From Streptomyces musisoli (GTDB lineage Bacteria; Actinomycetota; Actinomycetes; Streptomycetales; Streptomycetaceae): a DNA stretch of 64,000 bases. A model generated the notes under the pieces. That model did not search any database. It saw only the letters and a program-made list of their open reading frames with translations, and was not told where the DNA came from. This document shows positions 11,979 to 18,969 of the stretch, one piece after another. The position numbers were made by a program, and so were the translations under genes. The stretch is taken from contig NZ_JAERRH010000002.1 of assembly GCF_016741855.1 (NCBI RefSeq), forward strand, positions 1 to 64,000, in the 5' to 3' direction. Positions within the stretch are counted from its first letter, which is position 1. Every line of letters begins with the position of its first letter.

Positions 11979-13472
11979 ATGACGGTGACAGAGGACGGCT
12001 CGGCGTCCATGGACGAGGTGGTCTACGGGCCCGGTATCGACCCCGAGCGGCTGGCCGTCTGCCTGAGCGTGCTGGAGGAGCTGGACCGGATCGAGGTCGA
12101 CCACCCCGACGCGATCGCGGTGCGCCGGGCCACGTCGCACATCTACCGCACGGTCAAGCAGCGCCGCCGCCAGGAGCGCCGGGCCGCCAAGACCGCGCAC
12201 GACCGCACCGTCACCGAGGCCACCGCGACCGGCTCCGCCGAGCGCATCGACGACGAGACCGAGGGCATCCTGCCCTCCTCCAAGGTCGGGGCCGGCCGGA
12301 TCGCGGGCATACTCCAGCGCCCGCGTTCCTGCTACGTCTGCAAGCAGCGCTACGTCGAGGTCGACTACTTCTACCACCAGCTGTGCCAGAAGTGCGCCGC
12401 CGAGAACCGCACCAAGCGGGACGCGAGCGCCGACCTCACCGGCAAGCGCGCCCTGCTCACCGGCGGCCGGGCCAAGATCGGCATGTACATCGCGCTGCGG
12501 CTGCTGCGCGACGGCGCGCACACGACCATCACGACGCGGTTCCCCAAGGACGCCATCCGCCGCTTCAAGGCGATGGACGACTCGGCGGACTGGATGCACC
12601 GCCTGGAGGTCGTCGGCATCGACCTGCGCGACCCGGCCCAGGCCGTCGCGCTGGCCGACCAGCTCACCGAGGCGGGCCCGCTGGACATCCTGATCAACAA
12701 CGCCACCCAGACCGTGCGCCGTCTGCCCTCCGCCTACGCCGCCCTGGTCGAGGGCGAGAGCGCGCCGCTGCCCGCCGGGGAGCTGCCCGCCCACCACGTC
12801 ATCGGCGCCTTCAACTCCGGTGCGGTCGACGGCCTGGCCGCGCTGCCGGTCGGCACCAGCGGGCTCGACGCGCAGAAGGTCGCCGACCTCGCGCTGGTCG
12901 CGGGCAACGCCAGCGTCGCCCGGCACCTCGACGGCACCGCCATCGACGCCGGCGGCCTGCTGCCCGACGTCGTCGAGTCCAACACCTGGGTCCAGACCAT
13001 CGAGCAGATCTCGCCGGTGGAGCTGCTGGAGACCCAGCTGTGCAACTACACGGCGCCCTTCATCCTGATCAGCAAGCTCCGCCCGGCCATGGCCGATGCC
13101 GCCAGGAAGGCGGCGAGCGGACGGGCCTACGTGGTGAACGTCTCGGCCATGGAAGGCGTCTTCGCCCGCGGCTACAAGGGCGCGGGCCACCCGAACACCA
13201 ACGCCGCCAAGGCCGCGATGAACATGGTGACGCGGACCAGCGCCGAGGAGATGTTCCAGGCCGACGGCATCCTCATGACCTCGGTCGACACGGGCTGGAT
13301 CACCGACGAGCGCCCCCACTACGACAAGCTGCGCCTCGCCGAGGCCGGCTTCCACGCGCCCCTCGACCTCGTCGACGGCGCCGCCCGCGTCTACGACCCG
13401 ATCGTGCGCGGCGAGGCGGGCGAGGACCTGTACGGCGTCTTCCTGAAGGACTACGCGCCCGGCAAGTGGTGA
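11979..13472 (+). CDS. SDR-fold oxidoreductase-like protein with N-terminal CxxC...CxxC element
   Basis: This 497-residue protein has a helical, basic N-terminal region (about residues 20-110), then CYVC at 118-121 and CQKC at 136-139. The spacing is that of a zinc ribbon. From residue 157 comes a Rossmann domain: LLTGGRAKIGMYIALRLLRDG, DLRDP and ILINNATQT. The strand VVNVSAMEG supplies the SDR serine near residue 389. The usual YxxxK reads TNAAK, so Lys411 is kept but the catalytic tyrosine position (407) is threonine. A classical dehydrogenase reaction is therefore doubtful; NAD(P) binding may serve another role. The ATG at 11979 follows GGGAAG. It is a single-gene unit with its own terminator. 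Family function unknown to me. Confidence 0.75.
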   Translation: MTVTEDGSASMDEVVYGPGIDPERLAVCLSVLEELDRIEVDHPDAIAVRRATSHIYRTVKQRRRQERRAAKTAHDRTVTEATATGSAERIDDETEGILPSSKVGAGRIAGILQRPRSCYVCKQRYVEVDYFYHQLCQKCAAENRTKRDASADLTGKRALLTGGRAKIGMYIALRLLRDGAHTTITTRFPKDAIRRFKAMDDSADWMHRLEVVGIDLRDPAQAVALADQLTEAGPLDILINNATQTVRRLPSAYAALVEGESAPLPAGELPAHHVIGAFNSGAVDGLAALPVGTSGLDAQKVADLALVAGNASVARHLDGTAIDAGGLLPDVVESNTWVQTIEQISPVELLETQLCNYTAPFILISKLRPAMADAARKAASGRAYVVNVSAMEGVFARGYKGAGHPNTNAAKAAMNMVTRTSAEEMFQADGILMTSVDTGWITDERPHYDKLRLAEAGFHAPLDLVDGAARVYDPIVRGEAGEDLYGVFLKDYAPGKW

Positions 13473-13486
13473 TCCGCCGGGCGGGT

Positions 13487-13506
13487 GACGCCCCGGCCGG
13501 GGCGTC
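13487..13506 (+). terminator. Terminator after the SDR gene
   Basis: GACGCCCC-GGCC-GGGGCGTC forms a perfect 8-bp GC stem with a four-base loop. It starts 15 bases past the SDR stop codon, a typical Streptomyces terminator position. Confidence 0.75.
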
Positions 13507-13552
13507 CGGGCCGGGGAAGCCGCGCCACGGACGCCCGGGCTGACCCCCGGAC

Positions 13553-13600
13553 AGCCGGAGAGCCGGAGAGTCGCAGAGCCGGAGAGCCGGAGAGCCGCTG
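13553..13600. repeat. 9-bp microsatellite (GCCGGAGAG)
   Basis: About five copies of GCCGGAGAG, with one variant (TCGCAGAG), lie between the SDR terminator and the end of the minus-strand HD-domain gene. The unit is simple and probably arises by slippage. No function is visible. Confidence 0.7.
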
Positions 13601-13623
13601 TGCCGGTGTGCGGCAGCGGGCCC

Positions 13624-14019
13624 TCAGTCGACCGCGCCGAGCCGCGCGTGGCGGGCCGCCACCAGTTCCAGCACCGTGCGCCAGTCCTCCAGCACGCCCG
13701 CGTCGAAGCCGGCCGTGCGGCTCTCCTCGCCGGCCTGGCGCAGCCGCAGCAGATCGTCGTCGGCGGGGTCCGCGGCCCCGCCCACCAGCCGGGAGACCCG
13801 CTCCCCGAGCAGGGAGCGCACCGCCTCGGCCGCGCTACGCGCCCGTGCCGACTCGTCGTCCGGGCCAAGCGCCGGCCCGATGCCCCGCACCAGGGCCGCC
13901 ACCTGGAGCTCCTTGTCGGCGGGACGGCTGCGGCGGAGCAGCGCCGCGGTCCGCAGCGCGTGCTGGTGCCGGCCGGTGTACAGCAGATCCATCAGCTCCT
14001 CGACGCTGCGCAGCTCCAT
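13624..14019 (-). CDS. Degenerate HD-domain-like protein
   Basis: This is a 131-residue soluble protein. The N-terminal half (MELRSVEELMDLL, then RHQHALRTAALLRR and ELQVAALVRGIGPAL) follows the helix pattern of small HD-domain oxygenases or phosphohydrolases. In those the metal ligands come from an LEHALQTA-like helix and an AALLHDIGH-like helix. Here the second helix reads ALVRGIGP, so the His-Asp pair is gone, and catalytic metal binding is unlikely. The C-terminal half is charged and helical. The ATG follows GGAAGGA. It lies 34 bases after a 47-residue peptide gene on the same strand, so the two are probably co-transcribed. HD ancestry is an inference from pattern. Confidence 0.6.
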   Translation of the reverse strand: MELRSVEELMDLLYTGRHQHALRTAALLRRSRPADKELQVAALVRGIGPALGPDDESARARSAAEAVRSLLGERVSRLVGGAADPADDDLLRLRQAGEESRTAGFDAGVLEDWRTVLELVAARHARLGAVD

Positions 14020-14053
14020 GCGTCAGTCCTTCCGCGAGACAGCCGTTGCCGCG

Positions 14054-14197
14054 TCAGCAGACCATGGCGAGCTTGCCGCCCGGCCAACGGCACTTGAACT
14101 GCGCCGGGTCCGGCCGGCGGCTGCTAGCCGGTTCGAAGAAGCGTTCGCCCGTATAGGCCGAGTGGGTGATTCCGTGCGTCGTCCGAGTGGCCGCCAT
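14054..14197 (-). CDS. 47-residue peptide with C-terminal cysteine, upstream of the HD-like gene
   Basis: This short reading frame has coding-type base use, with about 85 % G/C at third positions. Its product starts MAATRTTHGITHSAYTGERF and ends KCRWPGGKLAMVC. Notable are two cysteines (residues 36 and 47, the last residue), one tryptophan and a basic C-terminal core after an acidic/polar front part. It sits just before the degenerate HD-domain gene with a 34-base gap, and the region upstream is AT-rich, as expected for a promoter. The ribosome-binding site is weak (GAAG very close to the ATG), so it may be leaderless or poorly translated. It could be a modified-peptide precursor, a small partner of the HD-like protein, or a regulatory leader peptide. 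I do not recognise the family. Confidence 0.5.
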   Translation of the reverse strand: MAATRTTHGITHSAYTGERFFEPASSRRPDPAQFKCRWPGGKLAMVC

Positions 14198-14510
14198 ACT
14201 TCAAAAAGCCCCATATTAGGGTGTATTGGGGTGCTGCAAGAAGCGTAGGGCTTACAGCTTGTTTGCCATCCCTATCGAGCGGATGGCCGCTCATTTGGTT
14301 AATCTGGAGTGGACGGACAGCAGTACGGGGTCCCACCCACACCCATCGTCCGTCCTGGGGTGAGCCGCTCCACAACGGCCTGCACTCACAGAGACACCGG
14401 CGCCACCGCGTCCGAAGCGGCCTTCCATCCAGACCCGAGCGGGCGTCCAGCGCCGAAGCGCAGACTGTCCGGTACGCCCCGAGGGTGACCCGACACATAA
14501 GGAGTGCGCG
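14198..14510. promoter_or_regulatory. Divergent AT-rich control region between two small peptide genes
   Basis: This 313-bp gap is AT-richer than its surroundings near 14198-14310, suggesting promoters for both directions. An 8-bp perfect inverted repeat, GGACGGAC (14311-14318) and GTCCGTCC (14348-14355), spaced 29 bases, sits centrally and could bind a shared regulator. No gene-length reading frame with convincing codon use was seen inside. Confidence 0.45.
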
Positions 14511-14684
14511 GTGACACCGGAGAAGACGAATCGCGAGCAGCGCCCCAAGGAACACACGGAGCGCGCGGGCCGCCGGCCCGGAGAACTCGGCAGCCTCGAC
14601 GTGTGGGCCAGATCCGCCCCGATCCGCCTCGCGGGCTACGAGGACGATCTGGCCGAGCCGCACATCCTGCCGAGCGTGGACTGA
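14511..14684 (+). CDS. 57-residue acidic small protein or precursor peptide
   Basis: The GTG at 14511 has an excellent AAGGAG ribosome-binding site six bases upstream, and the frame closes before a strong terminator, so this is a real gene. The product begins with a hydrophilic, highly charged stretch (MTPEKTNREQRPKEHTERAG). It ends with an ordered-looking segment SLDVWARSAPIRLAGYEDD followed by LAEPHILPSVD. A charged front and a compact, aromatic-containing C-terminal part is the layout of ribosomally made modified peptides. No modifying enzyme such as a lanthipeptide synthetase, ATP-grasp or radical-SAM protein adjoins it, so that reading is only a possibility. It is divergent from the Cys-ending peptide and HD-like pair. 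Family not recognised. Confidence 0.7.
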   Translation: MTPEKTNREQRPKEHTERAGRRPGELGSLDVWARSAPIRLAGYEDDLAEPHILPSVD

Positions 14685-14725
14685 CCTCGCCGTCGTCACC
14701 GTCGCGATCGCCGCGATCGCCGCGC

Positions 14726-14754
14726 GCATGGGCGTGCCGGACTCACGCCCATGC
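14726..14754. terminator. Bidirectional terminator between the small peptide gene and the amidase
   Basis: GCATGGGCGTG-N7-CACGCCCATGC forms a perfect 11-bp stem. It lies 41 bases past the forward stop codon and 31 bases past the end of the convergent amidase gene, so it can serve both. Confidence 0.8.
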
Positions 14755-14785
14755 CGACTGACGCCCTTCCCTCACCGCCGCGCCG

Positions 14786-16123
14786 TCACGGTGCCGTCCG
14801 CCGCCAGGGGCTCAGCTCCTCCAGCTCCGCCGCCAGGTCCAGCAGGACGGACTCCGTGCCCGGCCGGCCCACGAACTGCACGGCGCAGGGGGCGCCCGAG
14901 GGCAGGGTGCCGGCCGGGACGGACATCGCCGGCCAGCCGGTCAGGTTCCACGGCGGGGTGAAGGGTGAATAGGCGGAGTTGGCGAGGACGTTGCGCAGCC
15001 AGCCGCGTTCGTGCCACGGGCCGGCCTTCGGGGAGCGGCGGGCCAGAGCCGGGGTGAGCAGCACGTCGTACTCGGTGAAGAACGGTGTCAGCCGGGCCCG
15101 CAGCCGGTCCCGGGCCGCGCCGGTGCGGACGGTGCCCTCGAAGCGGCGGCCCAGGGCCGCGTGCACCCGGGTGCGGCGGGCCAGCCGCGCCCGGTTCAGG
15201 TCCGCGGCGTCCCTCGCCGTCCCGGCCGTCCAGTGCTGCAGCGCGGTCACGCCGAGGGAGAGCGGGTACGGCGGCTCGGCCCGCCGCACCTGGTGCCCGG
15301 ACCGGGCCAGCGCCCCGGCCGCCTGCCGCACCGCGGCCGTGTACGGCCGGCTCACGCTCACCCCGGCGACCGGGCTGCGCAGCGCGACGGCGATCTTCCG
15401 GGGACGCGGCTCCTCGCGGCGGGCGAACTCCGTGTCGGCCAGGACCCCCAGCATCAGCCGCGCATCCTCGACCGTCGTGGCCAGCGGGCCGTTCTCCGAC
15501 ATGCCGAACCAGTCGCCGTTGCCGATCCCCGCCGGCACCACCGCGTGTCCCGGTTTCAGCGTGACCAGCCCGCAGTTGGCGGCGGGGATGCGCAGCGAGC
15601 CCATCCCGTCGTTGCCGAGCGCGAGCGGCACCAGCCCCGCGGCCACCGCCGCCGCGCTGCCACCGGAGGAGCCGCCGGCCGTGCGGGACGGGTCCCAGGG
15701 GTTGCGGGCGATGCCGTAGGGGCCCTCCGTGGTGGCGAAGACGCACAGCTCGGGCACGTTCGTCAGGCCGACGACCACCGCACCGGCCGCGCGCAGCCGG
15801 GCCACCGTCACGTGATCGTCGGCGGCCGGGGCTTCCGGGGTGGCGGCGGAGCCGATGCGGCACGCCTCGCCGCGCACCGGCAGATTGTCCTTGACCGCCA
15901 CCGGCACGCCCGCGAGCGGCAGTTGTGCCAGCTCGCCACGGGCGGCCACCTCGTCGGCCTCGGCGAGCGCCGCCTCCGCCCGGACCTTCCGGAACGCCCC
16001 GATCCGGCCGTCGAGCCGCTCGATCCGCGCGAGATGCTCGGCCACCACCTCCCGGGGCGTGACCCGCTTCTCGCGGACGGCGGCGGCGATCTCGGCGGCA
16101 CTCCGGCCGGCCCAGCTGCTCAC
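14786..16123 (-). CDS. Amidase-signature family hydrolase
   Basis: This 445-residue cytosolic amidase has the catalytic Ser-cisSer-Lys framework. The lysine lies in VPVAVKDNLPV, and the Gly/Ser-rich signature is DPSRTAGGSSGGSAAAVAAG. The usual downstream GSLRIPAANCGLVTLKPG is also present, where family members normally have GSIRxPA. Such enzymes hydrolyse carboxylic amides. Substrate range is broad, and no GatB or GatC gene is nearby, so this is not the tRNA amidotransferase. The GTG at 16121-16123 is supported by AGGAG. It stands alone, downstream of a repeat-filled gap that follows the LacI gene on the same strand. Confidence 0.88.
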   Translation of the reverse strand: MSSWAGRSAAEIAAAVREKRVTPREVVAEHLARIERLDGRIGAFRKVRAEAALAEADEVAARGELAQLPLAGVPVAVKDNLPVRGEACRIGSAATPEAPAADDHVTVARLRAAGAVVVGLTNVPELCVFATTEGPYGIARNPWDPSRTAGGSSGGSAAAVAAGLVPLALGNDGMGSLRIPAANCGLVTLKPGHAVVPAGIGNGDWFGMSENGPLATTVEDARLMLGVLADTEFARREEPRPRKIAVALRSPVAGVSVSRPYTAAVRQAAGALARSGHQVRRAEPPYPLSLGVTALQHWTAGTARDAADLNRARLARRTRVHAALGRRFEGTVRTGAARDRLRARLTPFFTEYDVLLTPALARRSPKAGPWHERGWLRNVLANSAYSPFTPPWNLTGWPAMSVPAGTLPSGAPCAVQFVGRPGTESVLLDLAAELEELSPWRRTAP

Positions 16124-16221
16124 GGGCGCTCCTAGGCTAGTCGTCGGTTCCGCGCCCGCCGGCTCCCCGGCTACTCGCCGGTATGCAAGGCGCGTAGGGA
16201 GAACTGTGCCCGGCCGCGCCG

Positions 16222-16360
16222 GGTACGTCGAGAGCCCGTTCCCGCCCGGCGGCCCCCGGTACGTCGGTCGGAACCCGTTCCCGCCCGGCGGCCCCCGGTA
16301 CGTCGGTCGGAACCCGTTCCCGCCCGGCGGCACCCGGTACGTCGAGAGGCCGTTCCCGCC
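16222..16360. repeat. Tandem repeat, 39-bp unit (about 3.5 copies)
   Basis: Units begin with GGTACGTCG at 16222, 16258, 16297 and 16336 and share CCGTTCCCGCCCGGCGG. The second and third are nearly identical. The array lies between the end of the LacI gene and the amidase start, outside any convincing gene. It runs directly into a 7-bp satellite. Confidence 0.85.
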
Positions 16361-16409
16361 GGTCGCCGGTCGCCGGTCGCCGGTCGCCGGTCGCCGGTCG
16401 CCGGTCGCC
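16361..16409. repeat. 7-bp satellite GGTCGCC, seven perfect copies
   Basis: Seven exact copies of GGTCGCC end three bases before the LacI stop codon. A perfect heptamer array is prone to replication slippage, so copy number may differ between isolates. Because it lies outside the gene it would not shift a frame. Confidence 0.9.
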
Positions 16410-16411
16410 CG

Positions 16412-17458
16412 TCATCCGACGGCGGCGGCCGCCGTGCTGCCCCGCACCGTCAGACGCGGCATCGGCACGCGCACCGCCCGCGCCGAGCCACCGTCCAGCA
16501 GGGCCGTCAACTCCCGTGCCGCCGTGCGGCCGAACTCCGCGCTGTCCCGGGACAACGCGGACAGCCAGGGCTCGACCATGCGGCACAGGGCCGAGTCCTC
16601 CCAGGAGACGACGGAGACGTCCTCCGGCACCCGGCAGCCGAGTTGGGCCGCCGCCGCGACCCCGGCCACCGCCATCACGTCGTTGTCGAAGATCAACGCG
16701 GTCGGGGGAGCGGCGGCGCTCAGGACGCGACGGGTGACGGCGGCACCCTCGGCGTCCGAGTAGTCGGTGGTCACCGACCGGACCTCGGTCAGGCCCCGCC
16801 CTTCGGCCTCGCCCCGCAGGGCCCGCACCCGGCGCTGGGTGTGCGCGAGGTCGGGCAGACCGGCGATGTGGGCGATCCGGCGGTGGCCGAGGGCGGTCAG
16901 CTCGTCCACGACCGACGCCATCGCGCCCGCGTCGTCCGCCCAGACCGTGGACAGCCCGGGGTGACGCTCGTCCGGTGCGCCGCCGATCACCACGGCGGGC
17001 AAACCGAGTTCGTCCAGCAGCTCCGGGCGCGGGTCGGCGGCGCGCGGATCGACGACCAGCACGCCGTCCACCCGGTGCTCGGCCCACCAGCGCCGGTACA
17101 CCGCGCACTCGTCGGCCACGTCCTCCACCACCTGGAACAGCAGCCCCAGATGGCGCTCGGCGAGCACCTCCTGGATGCCGGAGACGAGCTGGAGGAAGAA
17201 CGAGTCGACGCCCAGCGTGTCCGCCGGGCGGGCCAGCACGAAGCCGACCGTCGCCGCGCCCTCCCCGGACAGGGCGCGGGCCGCCGTGCTGGGCCGCCAC
17301 CCCAGCTGCTCGGCGACGCGGCGCACCCGGGCACGGGTGACCTCGGAGACGCCGGGGCGGTCGTTGAGCGCGAAGGACACCGCGCTCTCGGACACTCCGG
17401 CCCGCCGGGCGATGTCCTTCATCGTGGGCCGGCGGGCGGGGGACCGTCTGGTCGGCAC
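16412..17458 (-). CDS. LacI-family repressor of the glycan locus
   Basis: This 348-residue DNA-binding protein has the helix-turn-helix at the N-terminus (MKDIARRAGVSESAVSFALNDR from about residue 13). The hinge helix is RPSTAARALSGEG. A periplasmic-binding-protein-like sensor domain follows (GFVLARPADTLGVDSFFLQLVSGIQEVL, VDGVLVVDPRA, GHRRIAHIAGL, NDVMAVAGVAAAAQLG, VSVVSWEDS). It is divergent from the solute-binding-protein gene, with a perfect 12-bp inverted repeat in the shared control region. It therefore probably represses the ABC transporter/GH5/GH85/GH38 genes and itself until a mannose- or GlcNAc-type sugar binds. The GTG start has GGGGGAGA five bases upstream. Confidence 0.9.
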   Translation of the reverse strand: MPTRRSPARRPTMKDIARRAGVSESAVSFALNDRPGVSEVTRARVRRVAEQLGWRPSTAARALSGEGAATVGFVLARPADTLGVDSFFLQLVSGIQEVLAERHLGLLFQVVEDVADECAVYRRWWAEHRVDGVLVVDPRAADPRPELLDELGLPAVVIGGAPDERHPGLSTVWADDAGAMASVVDELTALGHRRIAHIAGLPDLAHTQRRVRALRGEAEGRGLTEVRSVTTDYSDAEGAAVTRRVLSAAAPPTALIFDNDVMAVAGVAAAAQLGCRVPEDVSVVSWEDSALCRMVEPWLSALSRDSAEFGRTAARELTALLDGGSARAVRVPMPRLTVRGSTAAAAVG

Positions 17459-17485
17459 GTTTCTCCCCCTTCCGGGAAGGTGCTC

Positions 17486-17525
17486 GCTAATGCGCTTGAG
17501 TGTCAAGACCCTAAAGCGCATTAGC
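17486..17525. promoter_or_regulatory. Probable LacI-family operator pair: perfect 12-bp inverted repeat
   Basis: GCTAATGCGCTT (17486-17497) and AAGCGCATTAGC (17514-17525) are exact reverse complements with a 16-bp spacer. Each arm holds an AAGCGCATT core, itself nearly palindromic around GCGC as in LacI-family operators. Each arm may therefore bind one repressor dimer. The pair lies 28 bases upstream of the repressor start and about 150 bases upstream of the transporter operon, so it can control both directions. Confidence 0.75.
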
Positions 17526-17671
17526 AGTTGACGGCAAGTTCTCGGCCAGAACCGTCTGACCTGCACTGATGAAGGCCGTATTTCTTTAGCTCCAACGAAT
17601 GCATTGACTTTCTCCGAACGCACTGGGCAAGGTCTTCGGCGCCACCGACAGCCCGACCCAGCAAGGGAGCC

Positions 17672-18964
17672 GTGTCCGTGCCCATGTCCCGCAGAGCCCT
17701 CGCCGCCGTCGCCGTCGCCCTCGTCCTGCCGCTGAGCGCCTGCGGCTCGGGCGGAGACGACGGCGGCACGACCGACGCCTCCGGCAAGGTGGAGGGCGAC
17801 ATCACCTTCCAGACCTGGAACCTGCGCGCCAACTTCAAGCCGTACTTCGAGGGAGTGATCGCCGACTTCGAGCACAAGTACCCCGGCACCCACGTGAAAT
17901 GGGTCGACCAGCCCGCCGAGGGCTACGCCGACAAGCTCAGCGCCGACGCCGCCGGCGGCACCCTGCCCGACGTCGTCAACGTCTCCCCGGACCTGGTCGC
18001 CCCGCTCGCCAAGGCCGGCCTCGCCCTCGATCTCGACAAGGCCGCCGCCACATATCGGTCCGAGTACCTGGAGGGCGCCTGGGCCGGCCACCGGATACCG
18101 GGCATGAGCGGCACGTACGCCTTCCCCTGGTACCTGAACACCGGGCCGCTCTTCTACAACAAGGCCCTGTTCGAGAAGGCCGGACTCGCCCCCGACCAGC
18201 CACCCAGGACGTACGACGAACTCTTCTTCGACGCGCTGCGGATGGCGCAGAAGAGCGACGGCAAGGTCGCCACCCTGGCCAACGTGCCCACCATCGAGGA
18301 CTTCGGCCGTTACGGCGTACCGCTGATGAACGAGCAGGGCACCGGGTTCACCTTCAACGACGCCAAGGGCGTCGAACTCCTCACCAGGTACAAGCAGCTG
18401 TACGACGCCAAGGCCCTCGATCCGCAGGCGCTGACCGCCACCGGGGAGTCCGCCGGCAAGAAGTTCCTCACCGGTGCCGTCGCCATGAACCCCGGAAGCG
18501 CCTTGGACCTCGGCAACTTCAAGAAGAACGCGCCCGGCCTGTACAGGAACATCGGCATCACCGACCAGATCACCAGCAGCGGGCACGTCAACATGTACGT
18601 GATGGGCGTGATGGTCAACTCCCGCACCAGGCACACCCCGGCCGCGGTCGCCTTCGCGCACTTCGTCACCGACGCGCGGAACCAGATGGCCTTCGCCAAG
18701 AAGGTCGCCATCTTCCCGAGCACAGCCGGCTCCCTGGACGACCCGTACTTCACCGAGGAGGACGGCACCGACGAGACCCGGGTGCGCATCGCCGCGGCCA
18801 AGTCGCTGAAGAGCGCCGTCAACTACACGCCCGTGCTGTTCAGCGAACAGATGAAGACCGCGCTGCGCAACGAGGTGGCCAAGGCGCTCCAGGGCAAGGA
18901 GAGCCCCCGGGAAGCCCTCGACAACGCTGTCGAGGCCGCCGACCGGCTGCTCCAGCAGGGCTGA
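17672..18964 (+). CDS. ABC transporter solute-binding lipoprotein (CUT1 type)
   Basis: This 430-residue extracellular lipoprotein has a signal peptide ending with lipobox LSAC (Cys24 in the longest form), then the binding-protein fold. Features include ITFQTWNLRANFKPYFEGVIADFEHKYPG, TLPDVVNVSPDLV and YNKALFEKAGL. Family size and motifs match CUT1 oligosaccharide-binding proteins. Given the downstream GH85, GH5 and GH38 genes, the ligand is probably a manno-oligosaccharide carrying one GlcNAc, an inference from context. Starts at GTG 17672 or 17678 and ATG 17684 are all possible; AAGGGAG favours the second. It begins an operon with two permeases. The ATPase is missing and is probably a shared MsiK-like protein, as is usual in Streptomyces. 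Confidence 0.88.
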   Translation: MSVPMSRRALAAVAVALVLPLSACGSGGDDGGTTDASGKVEGDITFQTWNLRANFKPYFEGVIADFEHKYPGTHVKWVDQPAEGYADKLSADAAGGTLPDVVNVSPDLVAPLAKAGLALDLDKAAATYRSEYLEGAWAGHRIPGMSGTYAFPWYLNTGPLFYNKALFEKAGLAPDQPPRTYDELFFDALRMAQKSDGKVATLANVPTIEDFGRYGVPLMNEQGTGFTFNDAKGVELLTRYKQLYDAKALDPQALTATGESAGKKFLTGAVAMNPGSALDLGNFKKNAPGLYRNIGITDQITSSGHVNMYVMGVMVNSRTRHTPAAVAFAHFVTDARNQMAFAKKVAIFPSTAGSLDDPYFTEEDGTDETRVRIAAAKSLKSAVNYTPVLFSEQMKTALRNEVAKALQGKESPREALDNAVEAADRLLQQG

Positions 18965-18969
18965 CCCCC

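Noticed and set aside
14786..16123. GatA subunit of the tRNA amidotransferase
   Set aside because: The amidase signature is present but gatB and gatC are absent from the neighbourhood, and the protein looks like a stand-alone amidase.
16222..16409. CRISPR array
   Set aside because: Repeats are contiguous tandem units without unique spacers, and no cas genes are present.
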